From contig CAMNLM010000001.1 of NCBI GenBank assembly GCA_946543085.1, positions 1 through 64,000 on the forward strand: a stretch of 64,000 nt of DNA, given 5' to 3'. A program made the translations under genes and the position numbers. Each line of letters opens with the position of its first letter. Positions within the stretch are counted from its first letter, which is position 1. Under the pieces are notes generated by a model. It made no database searches. It saw nothing but the letters and a program-made list of their open reading frames with translations, and was not told where the DNA came from. Source of the stretch: an uncultured Clostridia bacterium. GTDB lineage: Bacteria > Bacillota > Clostridia > Christensenellales > Aristaeellaceae. Shown here one piece after another: positions 33,016 to 42,809 of this stretch.

Positions 33016-33190
33016 AGTATACAGCAAGACAGCGGCGATGACAATGGCGAAAACGGAAAACATGAAAAATATGGCCTGGTCGACATCGACGACCACGACG
33101 ACACGACGGCGCGGCTGATCCGGGAGAACAACGACCTGGGCGAGACGCTGGCGGCGCAGGAGACGCTGATCGGCGCATCGCCGTCCTCAG
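33016..33190 (+). repeat. 175-bp direct repeat, copy 2 (tail of fragment 2)
   Basis: Partner of 32121-32295. Upstream both copies share AGTATACAGCA and GACAATGG; downstream they diverge after GCCGTCC. Confidence 0.9.
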
Positions 33191-33212
33191 GTTTTTATTC
33201 CTTTACGGAAAG

Positions 33213-33593
33213 ATGGCCGTGGTGCTCCTGGAAGCAAAACTCGACAAAACCGGACGTGCAGACGAATACCTGTATGTTGAAAAAGTTTCGTTTATGACAA
33301 ATGAAGCGGTATCGGATGCTGCTGCAACCGGAGGCTCCATCCTTACGGACGAGGAACACCGGAAAGAATTACGCAGCAGGCCATCCGATACCGCTACAGA
33401 AAAGGTATCACGGCTGCTTGAATATGTCAATACCGAACAGATCAAAAACTTCGATAAAGAGGGCCAGAAAAACAAAACTATGAGTTTCTCCCTGGTCGAC
33501 ATCGACGGGCACGACGCCTCCACGGCACGGCTGATCCGGGCCAACAGCAACCTGGGCGAGGCGCAGATCGGCGCAGAGCCGCCCTCCGCGTTT
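33213..33593 (+). pseudogene. Fragment 3: third module with diverged conserved tail
   Basis: From ATG 33213 (weak GGAAAG before it): VVLLEAKLDKTGRADEYLYVEKV...GGSILTDEEHRKELRS...EYVNTEQIKNFD, an AT-rich module of polyvalent-protein type, then the tail as SFSLVDIDGHDASTARLI...ANSNLGE (about 33482-33555). The frame has no stop of its own and continues antisense through the P1 peptidase gene to 34655, so the 3' end is missing. The tail differs from copies 1 and 2 at many codons and is therefore an older copy. Confidence 0.55.
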
Positions 33594-34589
33594 TTACGCC
33601 TTTCTCAAATCCCTCTTCGCCGGGAAGCCATAAGCGCTCTCCGCGCTGTCCACGGCGCGCAGAATGGCCTCGCTGATGACCTCCGCCGCGAGCGCGCCGA
33701 CCAGATCCTGGTCCGCCTGCACGCCGCCCACGGAGACCGCGTAGATGCTGTCGCCGTCCGCGGTGGTATGCACCGGGCGGATGGAGCGGGCCATACCGTC
33801 GTGGCCCATGCCCGCGATCTTGCACAGCTGCGTCTTGGCGAAGGCGGCGTTGGTCACGATGACGGCCAGGGTCGTATTGCCGACGAAGCGGTTGTCCACG
33901 GCGTCAATGGCGGCCTTCATCTGCTCCGATGTGCTGCGCAGGGCGGTCTTGTCTGCGGTCAGCAGCCCCGCGACCTGCTCGCCGGTCTTCCAGTCGTACA
34001 CGTCGCCAAGGGCGTTGACCACGACGAGGGCCCCGACCTGCAGCGCTCCGATCTGCACCGCGCAGCTGCCGATGCCCGTCTTCATGCAGGTGTCCATCCC
34101 GGCGATTTTGCCGACCGTCGCGCCGCAGCCGACGCCGAAGTTGCCGTCGCGGTAGTTCGGGGCATCCAGGGCGAGGCGCGTGGCCTCATAGCCCATGGCG
34201 GCGTCCGGGCGGACGAAGGCGTCGCCGACCGTCAGGTCGAAGATGTCCGCCTGCGCCACCAGCGGCACTTTGGTCACGCCCACGTCGAAGCCGATGCCGC
34301 GCTCCTCCAGGCAGGCCATCACGCCGTTCGCCGTGCCCAGGCCGAAGGCGCTGCCGCCCGCCAGCACGATCGCGTGGATGGACTGCGCGGCCATCAGCGG
34401 ATTCAGCAGCTGGCTCTCCCGCGAGGCGGGGCCACCGCCGCGCACGTCCAGACCGGCGCGCATGCCCCCGGGGCAGACAAGGACGGTGCAGCCCGTGCCC
34501 GCCTCGACGTTCTCCACCTGGCCGATGCCGATCCCGGCGATGTCCGTGACGCGGATCCCGCGCTGCCGGCTGTTCTCCCGCTTGTCCAT
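33594..34589 (-). CDS. P1 family peptidase (DmpA/L-aminopeptidase type)
   Basis: A 331-residue N-terminal-nucleophile hydrolase of MEROPS family P1, relatives of which are aminopeptidases (DmpA, BapA) that self-cleave into two chains. Visible: GIRVTDIAGIGIGQVEN, AGLDVRGGGPASRES, HAIVLAGGSAFGL, GYEATRLALDAPNYRDGNFGVGCGATVGK, VGALVVVNALGDVYDW, and FVGNTTLAVIVTNAAF (about 235-250), where the nucleophile Thr/Ser follows the cleavage site. ATG 34589 follows GGAGGG. The stop is at the very edge of the mobile fragment array, and its 3' end is duplicated about 1.29 kb downstream. Confidence 0.9.
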   Translation of the reverse strand: MDKRENSRQRGIRVTDIAGIGIGQVENVEAGTGCTVLVCPGGMRAGLDVRGGGPASRESQLLNPLMAAQSIHAIVLAGGSAFGLGTANGVMACLEERGIGFDVGVTKVPLVAQADIFDLTVGDAFVRPDAAMGYEATRLALDAPNYRDGNFGVGCGATVGKIAGMDTCMKTGIGSCAVQIGALQVGALVVVNALGDVYDWKTGEQVAGLLTADKTALRSTSEQMKAAIDAVDNRFVGNTTLAVIVTNAAFAKTQLCKIAGMGHDGMARSIRPVHTTADGDSIYAVSVGGVQADQDLVGALAAEVISEAILRAVDSAESAYGFPAKRDLRKA

Positions 34590-34754
34590 ATCGATTCCCT
34601 CCGCATACGCTTTTTGGCCGGACGCCCCCGGACAGACCCGGGAGGACGGCCGTGATGCGGCGCGGCCCCCCCGATGGCTTTCCGCACGGCGGATGCTCCG
34701 CGCCCCGCGGGCGGATGATACGGCTGATTTCTCCGCGCCGCGCCCGACGTTCCC

Positions 34755-34782
34755 ATTATAGCACACCTTCCTTCACGCGCAA
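34755..34782 (-). promoter_or_regulatory. Promoter of the P1 peptidase gene
   Basis: Minus strand TTGCGC (34777-34782), 16 nt, TATAAT (34755-34760). Confidence 0.7.
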
Positions 34783-34863
34783 CCGCGGGACGGGGCGGGG
34801 CTGGAAGAAAGCCCTTTTCTTCCTTATTATATTCTTTCCGCCGGAAAAGCTCCGGCGCACCCC

Positions 34864-34892
34864 TTCCCAAGGGCGTGAAAACATGGTAGAAT
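34864..34892 (+). promoter_or_regulatory. Possible promoter of the FAD oxidoreductase operon
   Basis: TTCCCA (34864-34869), 17 nt, TAGAAT (34887-34892), 62 nt before the TTG start. The -35 element is poor. Confidence 0.4.
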
Positions 34893-34954
34893 GCAGGAGG
34901 AAGAAGCGTTATGCGCGGCGAGCCGCGCGGTATACATCAAAGGAGGAACGTGGA

Positions 34955-36408
34955 TTGAAGACTGATATCGTCGTGATCGGTGCGGGCGTCACGGGCTGCG
35001 CCGTGGCGCGGATGCTCAGCCGCTACGACGCGCGGGTGACCGTGCTTGAGCGCGGCTGCGACTGCGCCGAGGGCGCGAGCAAGGCCAACAGCGGCATCGT
35101 GCACGCGGGCTTTGACGCGGTGCCCGGCACCAAAAAGGCCCTCTACAACGTGCGCGGCGCGCAGATGTACGAGGCCCTGGCGAAGGAACTGGGCGTGCCC
35201 TACCGCCGCAACGGCGCGCTGGTGGTGGCCTTCAGCGAGGAGGAGCGTCCTGTGCTGGAGGAGCTGCTGGTGCAGGGCGAGCAGAACGGGGTGCAGGGCC
35301 TGCATATCATCGAGCACGACGAGCTGCTCAAGATGGAGCCCCGGCTGAACCCCGAGGCCGTCTGCGCGCTGTGGGCGCCCACGAGCGGCCTGGTCAGCCC
35401 CTATGAGATGACCTACGCCCTGGCGGATCACGCGGCGGTGAACGGCGTGGAGTTCGTGTTCGACACGAACGTGACCGGCCTGAAGCGCGAGGACGGCAGG
35501 TGGATCGTGGAGACGGACGGCGAGACCTGGGAGGCCAAGGCCGTCGTGAACTGCGCGGGCTGCGGGGCGGACGTCCTGCACAACGCGATCAGCGACGAGA
35601 AGATTCAGATCATTCCCCGCCGCGGACAGTACGACATCCTGGATCACCCGGACGCGCTGCCCTTTGAGCGCACAATGTTCCAGTGCCCCTCCAAGATGGG
35701 CAAGGGCATCCTGGTCGCCCCGACCGTGCACCGCAACGTGCTGCTCGGCCCGACCGCCGAGGACATCCCGGACGAGCGCGACAACAGCACCACCGCGGAG
35801 GGCCTGGCCGAGGTCAGCCGCGTGGCCGCGAAGACCTGGCCGGGCATCAGCCTGCGCACGGTCATCACCAATTTCTCCGGCGTCCGCGCGCACGAGGCCA
35901 AGGGCGACTTTGTGATCGGCGCTGTGCCCGGCGCCGAGATGGCCTGGGAGGCCGCCGGCATCGAGAGCCCCGGCCTGTCCGCCGCGCCGGCCATCGGCGA
36001 AGCGCTGGCGGAGATGATCGCCGCCGGCATGGGCCTGGAAAAGAAGGCCGAATGGAAGAGCGCGCCCGTGCGCCCGAAGCCCTTCAACGAGATGAACGAG
36101 GCGGAGCGCGCCGCGGCTGTGCAGGCCGATCCCGAGAACGGACACATCATCTGCCGCTGCGAGGTCGTGACCGAGGCGGAGATCCGCGCGGCCATCCGCC
36201 GCCCCGTCGGCGCGAAGACGATCGATGGCGTGAAGCGGCGCACCCGCGCGGGCATGGGCCGCTGCCAGGGCGGCTTCTGCTCGCCGCGCGTGGCGGAGAT
36301 CCTCGCCGAGGAGCTGGCCATGCCGCTCGGCGCCGTCACCAAGGACGGCCACGGCAGCGAACTGCTCACCGGCACGGTACACGGCGCGATGGAGGAGGCG
36401 GCAAAGGC

Positions 36409-36412
<4 letters not shown>
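34955..36412 (+). CDS. FAD-dependent oxidoreductase with C-terminal BFD-like [2Fe-2S] domain (GlpA-like)
   Basis: 485 residues. DAO-type FAD domain: DIVVIGAGVTGCAVARMLSRYD (G-x-G-x-x-G, about 4-25), GASKANSGIVHAGFDAVPGTKK and a late FSGVRAHEAKGDFVIG. C-terminal about 385-445 is a BFD-like domain with four cysteines: ICRCEVV and GRCQGGFCSPR. The layout matches the large subunit of anaerobic glycerol-3-phosphate dehydrogenase or LhgO-type oxidases. Start is TTG 34955 with AGGAGG at 34941-34946; no in-frame ATG fits. The stop overlaps the next ATG by 4 nt (ATGA). Substrate likely glycerol-3-phosphate or a 2-hydroxyacid; not decided by sequence. Confidence 0.88.
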
Positions 36413-37665
<1,253 letters not shown>

Positions 37666-37679
37666 CGGAGGAACAGCGT

Positions 37680-38033
37680 ATGACGGAACGAGTGATTACT
37701 TGTATCAACTGCCCCATGGGCTGTCGCATGACGGTGGCGCTGGAGGGCAATGAAGTGGTGAGCGTCACCGGCAACACCTGCAAGCGCGGCGATACCTACG
37801 CCCGGCAGGAGTGCACCGATCCCCAGCGGATGGTGACGGCGGTGGTGCAGGTGGAGGGCAGCGCGTGCCCGCTGTCCGTCAAGACCCGCACGCCGATCCC
37901 CAAGAACCGCATCCACGACTGCATGGCCGCCCTGGCGCAGGTGAAGCTGACCGCGCCCGTGCACGAGCACGACGTGGTAATCGCCAACGTCTGCGGCACC
38001 GGCGTGGACGTGATCGCGACCCGCAGCGTCTGA
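37680..38033 (+). CDS. DUF1667 protein (third subunit of the oxidoreductase complex)
   Basis: 117 residues with two cysteine pairs at the N-terminus, CINCPMGC (about 8-15) and NTCKRGDTYARQEC (about 32-45), and the late VKTRTPIPKNRI motif of DUF1667. The four cysteines suggest an Fe-S or zinc site. Starts 14 nt after the previous stop with GGAGG. Probably an electron-transfer or assembly subunit for the two flavoproteins upstream; the exact role is not known. Confidence 0.9.
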   Translation: MTERVITCINCPMGCRMTVALEGNEVVSVTGNTCKRGDTYARQECTDPQRMVTAVVQVEGSACPLSVKTRTPIPKNRIHDCMAALAQVKLTAPVHEHDVVIANVCGTGVDVIATRSV

Positions 38034-38451
38034 GCGGGGGAGGGGTCGGCTGGGAACGCCCGAAAGGACCTGAAAGGGTGCCCATTCCGTGCGGATGGGC
38101 ATCTTTTTGCATCTTTAAAACAAAAGATTTACATCTGTGAAGGCTCTGTAAACGGGTACACAAATCACTCACAAATGGCGCGGCTGGTTACAATTGATGC
38201 CTGATAACACATCAACTGCTGTAACAATTGTGAATTGGGCCCGTCTGAACCGGAAATAGACATGCAAAATTTGGTCATCAAGTGCTGACAGACGCCCGGA
38301 ATCGCGCAATTGTCAAAAATACGAAACGAATACGAAACATCTCAAAAGAATTCTTCATAAACGGTTGACAAAATTGCTCCCGTTGCTATAATATTCTCTG
38401 AAATCTGTTTGGCGCAGGTACCGTCCCTTGCAAGGCGGAGCCGTGACCATC
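38034..38451 (+). promoter_or_regulatory. Terminator, AT-rich upstream region and promoter of the large surface protein
   Basis: A terminator (GTGCCCAT/ATGGGCAT, 38078-38102, then T5) closes the oxidoreductase operon. The AT-rich stretch 38110-38400 has no gene. It carries two related words, GGTTACAATTGATG (38186) and TGTAACAATTGTGA (38220). Promoter: TTGACA (38365-38370), 16 nt, TATAAT (38387-38392), about 60 nt before the ATG. Confidence 0.8.
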
Positions 38452-41400
38452 ATGAAAGGAAAGGTGAGTCAAGTGAGAAAGTTGCTTGCGATGCTGATCG
38501 CTCTGGCGATGCTCCTGCAGATGACCGGTCCGGTTTTTGCGGAAGCTGAACCCGCCGAAGTGCAGGAAGCGGTCATCGCGATGGCAGCCGACGCGGGCCT
38601 GACTGAACAGGAAGAAACCCCTGTAGCGCCCGAAGCTCCCGCCGAGCCCGAGGCCCAGGCCGCGTCAGAAGAAACTGTCGAGACGACAGAACCTGTTGTT
38701 GTAGTGGAGGAAGCTCCCGCCGCGCCTGCGGCCGTCGAAGCTCCCTCCGAGGAAGCTCCCGTAGTTGTGGAAGAGACGCCCGCAGCCCCTGAAGCCCCCG
38801 CGGCTGAGGAGGAGCTGCATCTGGACGTCGAGCCCGAAGCCGTGGAGACCGAGACTGCCGCGGAGCCCGTTGTGGTTCCGTTCGTGGCGACTGTCTCTGT
38901 CAAGGCTGAGAGCGAGACCGTGACCGAGGGTGAAAACATTGTCCTGACCGCGAAGGTCGAGACCGGTGTCGAGTACGCTGTGATCTGGGAAGCCCATGAT
39001 CCCGCCGCCGATGTGGAGGGCGAGGAGCCTGTGTGGACCAAGGTCGCCGAGGGCGATACCTATACCTTTGCCGCCGATCCCGCGAAGGCTGCCGTGGAAT
39101 ACCGCGCCGTGGCTGTGCCCGCCGAGGGCGAAGGCCGCGCCGTGTCCGCGCCCGTGACCGTGGCTGTGGAAGCCAAGGCCGTGGAGGCCGTCGAGGTTGA
39201 GGCCGCTCCCGCCGAGGTCGAGACGGTTCCCGCCGAGGTCGAGGCCGCTCCCGCCGAGGTCGAGACGGTTCCCGCCGAGGTCGAGACCGCTCCCGCTGAG
39301 GTTGAGACGGTTCCCGCCGAGACCGAGCAGACCACTCCCGAAGCCCCCAAGGCTGACGACGCCGAAGAGACCAAGGACGAGACCGACGGCGAAGAGAGCG
39401 CTGTCGTCATCGACGTGAGCATCGGCGGCGAGGAAGGCGAGAAGGCCGAGGAAACCGCTGAGACCGAGGCGGCCGAAGACAGCGAAGAGCCCGTGGAAGG
39501 CGAAGAAGCCGCCGAGGGCGAGAACGCTGAAGACGGGGAAGTCGTCGAGGAAGAGGTCTCCGAGGAGGAGATCGTCGTCGAAGGCGCCGAGGATGCTTAC
39601 GGCTCCAAGACCCTGCCCGTGAACTCCACGCCTGTCGCTGACCAGCTGAACAACGTCACCAAGACGAGTCAGATCTGGAAGATCACCACGACCACCGTGG
39701 GCAGCCTGAACGTGAACGTCGATCCGCAGACCATTATGGACAGCGGCATGACCATGACCGTGACCCTCTACAACGAGGACATGGGCAAGGTCATCGACGG
39801 CCCGAACACCGGCAGCGCCCGCGTGACGGCTGGCTTCAACTGGCTGGATGCCGGCACCTACTATGTGAAGGTGGAATCCTCCACATATCCGGCGCCCACC
39901 GGCATTCTGCCCTATACCATCGAGGCGAAGCAGAACGCCGCCGGCATCAATATGTCCAACAACCGCTCCCAGATGAACGCCTACGCCCTCAGCAATGATG
40001 TGGCGGTCACCGGCGCCTTCACCTGGCAGAGCGCGGTGGATCACTATGTGGCTTCTGATCCCGAGAGCGGCTGGGTCGACTATGCCCAGTTCACCCTGAG
40101 CAGCGCCAGCCGCGTGACGATCCAGATGACCAACTATATTCCCAAGTACCTGAAGGTGTGGCTGTTCAACGGCAACATCACCGAGAAGCTGGGCACCACA
40201 CCGAGCTTCAACGTGGTTCCTGGCGCTGTGAACGCCGGCTGGGCAAGCATGCGCGAGGTCTATCTCGAAGCCGGCACCTATTTCCTGCGCATCGTTCCCG
40301 ACGCGGCAGAAGCGCTGGGCAAGTATGAACTGCGCGTCAAGTGGGTTTCCTGCGAGGCGACCGAGGTTGAGCCCAATGGCGGCATCGGCAATCCCACCGC
40401 CATCAGCTACGGCCAGACCCACCGCGGCGTGCTGACCCTGACCGACGATACGGACTACTACCGCATCGTGACCGGCGCCGGCTACGCCCAGGAAGTGGAT
40501 ATCACTGTCAACGACGGCATGGGCATCAAGGTCTCCATCCTGGATGTCAATGAGCAGTTCGTGCAGTACAATTCCTTCGTGAAGGACGGCTATTACTATA
40601 CCTCTCCCGCCGGCACCTGCGCGAACCCCGACCTGACGAACCCCTACAGCTTCCCGGCCGGCGGCAGCGAAGCCGACAAGAAGCAGGGCGTCTTCCATGT
40701 GAAGCTGCTCCCGAGCACCGCCTATTACATCAAGGTCGAGCGTCAGACCCCTGTCAGCTCCACCTGGACCGAAGGCACCACCATGCAGACCGGCGTGTAT
40801 GACATCACGCTGACTGCCGACAAGACCGTGCAGAGCATGGCTGCGGCCGTGTTCGACAACTGGGCGGTCGTGACCGGCGATATGACCGACCGCTATCAGG
40901 CTGTGGCCCGCTTCACGAACCCCGCGCCTTCCTCCGCGCTGGACAACGGCTGCTGGGAAGTTGTGAACGCCACCACCGGCGCTGTGCTGACCCCCCTGCA
41001 GGATTACCGCATCCACGGTATTTCCACCACCAGCGGACAGCAGGGCTGGCTGCCCTTCCTGAACTACACCGGCCCGATCCCGAAGGAACAGCTCATCAAC
41101 CACGTTGCGCTGGTCTCCGGGGACGTGTGGTCCGCGATCGTGGTCGACTTCATGCGGCCCAACGGCACCTACAGCGTGAAGGCCGGCGATCAGATCTACT
41201 TCCGCTTCATCATGAATGACACCGCGAAGAACCGCGAGCATCGCCACGCGAGCTTCAACGTGACCATCGGCGGCGGCACCTCCGTGCTGCGCGTGAACAT
41301 GCCTGTCATCGACAGTGTGCCCGTCGGCACGCAGTTCACCGTGACGGCCGACCTGGCTGCCGGCAGCATCCCGAACCGCACCTATCTGTGGTGGATCGTG

Positions 41401-42570
41401 GACAGCGCGACCGGCAAGACGGTCGATACGCAGGTGACAACCGCGCCTGCCGCGACCTTCACGCCGACCTACACAGGCACGGTCTTCTGCCAGATGTTCT
41501 GGTGGGATCCGACCAAGGTCAACCCGATCACGGGTCTGGCAACCGGCTACTGGGAGTACAACACGAACCACGACTCCAGGAATAACAGCTCGCCGTACAT
41601 GCAGTACCTGACCATCACCACGGGCATGGGCGTCTCCAGCGTTGTTCTGACCCAGAAGAACGCGACGACCCTGCACGTGAAGATGACCACGAACGTCAAC
41701 CCGGTCTACACCAACTATGTGGTGTATCTGGACGGCGTGAAGCAGACCGACAGCTATTACTTCACCAACGGCACCAAGGAGTTTGACTTCACCATCTCCA
41801 ACAGCGGCACCTATGTGGTGTACGGCCAGGCCTGGGATGGCGTGAGCGGCAGCTGGGTGACCGTGCCCTCCAACGCGGTGACTGTCGCGGCCGGCGACCA
41901 CCTGTCCGCCATCACCGTGAGCTCCAACGCCGTGAGCCTGGGCGAGAGCGTCGCCTTCACCATGGTCTATACCGGCACGCTGAAGTCGACCCTCTTCCAG
42001 CTGTACTACTTCGAGACGAACCCCGGTGTTCCGACCCTGGTGGACAGCTTCGTCGGCACGCAGCCCGTGCACATCTTCGCGCTCAACAAGACCGGCTTCT
42101 ACGCTGTGGTTGGCACCGCGACCTTCGCGAGCAAGATCGAGCAGAAGCAGAGCGAGCTGATCACCGTGACCAACAACAAGCCCTACGTGGTCGACGCCTC
42201 CGGCAACAAGATCACGGCCGGCACCACCACCAGCGCGATCATCATCTCCAACAAGAAGCCTGAGAAGCAGAAGAACGAGAAGGCCGTCTTCAGCATCAGC
42301 ACCGGCGGCAGCGTGCCCACCAGCATCAAGTGGGAGCTGTATCGCAAGAGCGACAACAAGATGCTGATCTCCGACGTGAGCAACAAGAAGTCCTTCGTGC
42401 TGGATACCACCACGCTCGACGCCTACATGAACACCTCCGGCGGCAAGCAGATCAGCACCGACTTCTACGTGAAGGTGTATCTGTCCAGCGATCCCAAGTC
42501 GCCCTACACCTACGAATGGTGGCAGAGCGAAGACGTGACCGTCTATCTGCCCACCGCCCCCTCGACCTGA
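38452..42570 (+). CDS. Large exported surface protein with acidic Glu/Pro/Ala-rich region and PPC-like domains
   Basis: 1,372 residues. Signal peptide within about 1-30 (VRKLLAMLIALAMLLQMTGPVFA). About 30-145 and 235-385 are Glu/Ala/Pro/Val-rich, including six tandem 7-residue units of the form (A/T)(A/V)PAEVE. A short beta domain lies between them (VSVKAESETVTEGENIVL). About 390-1372 are beta-rich domains; at least two resemble bacterial pre-peptidase C-terminal (PPC) domains (DAGTYYVKVE, EVEPNGGIGNPTAI...DTDYYRIV). No LPXTG, SLH or lipobox is visible, so attachment is unclear. Start ATG 38452 keeps the signal peptide; GTG 38443 or GTG 38473 are alternatives. Function unknown; likely structural or binding. 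Confidence 0.8.
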   Translation: MKGKVSQVRKLLAMLIALAMLLQMTGPVFAEAEPAEVQEAVIAMAADAGLTEQEETPVAPEAPAEPEAQAASEETVETTEPVVVVEEAPAAPAAVEAPSEEAPVVVEETPAAPEAPAAEEELHLDVEPEAVETETAAEPVVVPFVATVSVKAESETVTEGENIVLTAKVETGVEYAVIWEAHDPAADVEGEEPVWTKVAEGDTYTFAADPAKAAVEYRAVAVPAEGEGRAVSAPVTVAVEAKAVEAVEVEAAPAEVETVPAEVEAAPAEVETVPAEVETAPAEVETVPAETEQTTPEAPKADDAEETKDETDGEESAVVIDVSIGGEEGEKAEETAETEAAEDSEEPVEGEEAAEGENAEDGEVVEEEVSEEEIVVEGAEDAYGSKTLPVNSTPVADQLNNVTKTSQIWKITTTTVGSLNVNVDPQTIMDSGMTMTVTLYNEDMGKVIDGPNTGSARVTAGFNWLDAGTYYVKVESSTYPAPTGILPYTIEAKQNAAGINMSNNRSQMNAYALSNDVAVTGAFTWQSAVDHYVASDPESGWVDYAQFTLSSASRVTIQMTNYIPKYLKVWLFNGNITEKLGTTPSFNVVPGAVNAGWASMREVYLEAGTYFLRIVPDAAEALGKYELRVKWVSCEATEVEPNGGIGNPTAISYGQTHRGVLTLTDDTDYYRIVTGAGYAQEVDITVNDGMGIKVSILDVNEQFVQYNSFVKDGYYYTSPAGTCANPDLTNPYSFPAGGSEADKKQGVFHVKLLPSTAYYIKVERQTPVSSTWTEGTTMQTGVYDITLTADKTVQSMAAAVFDNWAVVTGDMTDRYQAVARFTNPAPSSALDNGCWEVVNATTGAVLTPLQDYRIHGISTTSGQQGWLPFLNYTGPIPKEQLINHVALVSGDVWSAIVVDFMRPNGTYSVKAGDQIYFRFIMNDTAKNREHRHASFNVTIGGGTSVLRVNMPVIDSVPVGTQFTVTADLAAGSIPNRTYLWWIVDSATGKTVDTQVTTAPAATFTPTYTGTVFCQMFWWDPTKVNPITGLATGYWEYNTNHDSRNNSSPYMQYLTITTGMGVSSVVLTQKNATTLHVKMTTNVNPVYTNYVVYLDGVKQTDSYYFTNGTKEFDFTISNSGTYVVYGQAWDGVSGSWVTVPSNAVTVAAGDHLSAITVSSNAVSLGESVAFTMVYTGTLKSTLFQLYYFETNPGVPTLVDSFVGTQPVHIFALNKTGFYAVVGTATFASKIEQKQSELITVTNNKPYVVDASGNKITAGTTTSAIIISNKKPEKQKNEKAVFSISTGGSVPTSIKWELYRKSDNKMLISDVSNKKSFVLDTTTLDAYMNTSGGKQISTDFYVKVYLSSDPKSPYTYEWWQSEDVTVYLPTAPST
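39202..39327 (+). repeat. 21-bp tandem repeat, six units, inside the surface protein gene
   Basis: Six consecutive 7-codon units (AAPAEVE, TVPAEVE, AAPAEVE, TVPAEVE, TAPAEVE, TVPAETE). Units alternate, so a 42-bp period is also visible. In frame, so copy-number change would alter only the length of the acidic stalk. Confidence 0.9.
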
Positions 42571-42809
42571 TTTCCCGGCCTGAGCTGAGAAATCTCGATT
42601 GAAAGCAACCAACCCTATGCCAACCGGCCCTGTGCCGGTTGGCATTTTCTATGTGCGCGGGCATAGCGTGGCTTGAGCGGGGCGCATCCTGTTCCCTTGC
42701 ATGGCTTTCTGTGTTCTTCGAGGGACGGCCCTTCAGGGGATCATAAAAGCCCCTCCCCGGAAGCGGGGAGGGGGTCTGAGAGAGGCGGCCACCGCTGGGT
42801 GTGCGCCTT
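42571..42809. other. Terminator and solo second hairpin of family A
   Basis: Perfect 12-bp terminator stem ATGCCAACCGGC/GCCGGTTGGCAT (42617-42645) ending in TTTT. A further hairpin CCCCTCCCCG/CGGGGAGGGG (42750-42773) matches the second hairpin of the family A repeats without the box or first hairpin. It lies between two convergent genes and could also terminate the phosphofructokinase transcript. Confidence 0.75.

Larger units (their letters stand above)
32293..33297 (+). pseudogene. Fragment 2: LPD3-like polyvalent-protein domain with conserved tail
   Basis: The frame of 334 codons has no ribosome-binding site at its ATG and begins inside the duplicated peptidase scrap. From about 32455 it reads as an LPD3-like domain (large polyvalent protein-associated domain 3), as I recall that family: TRYVEIDTKQKFFD, KMRASVELDKLLEVSRF, GGWDYYITLFKVGKRWYQGKV, FHDITKI. 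A linker rich in Asn/Gly/Gln leads to the repeated tail (about 33075-33170). After it the frame is unrelated to stop 33297. These domains normally lie inside very large proteins of conjugative elements and phages; here one is isolated and probably not expressed as a normal protein. Confidence 0.6.

Noticed and set aside
33213..34655. 480-codon plus-strand ORF running through the P1 peptidase region
   Set aside because: Only the first about 125 codons look like protein; the rest is antisense to the conserved peptidase gene.
34652..34954. N-terminal extension of the FAD oxidoreductase (start at 34652)
   Set aside because: The extension has no conserved sequence and would include the promoter and the AGGAGG site; TTG 34955 lies just before the FAD-binding strand.
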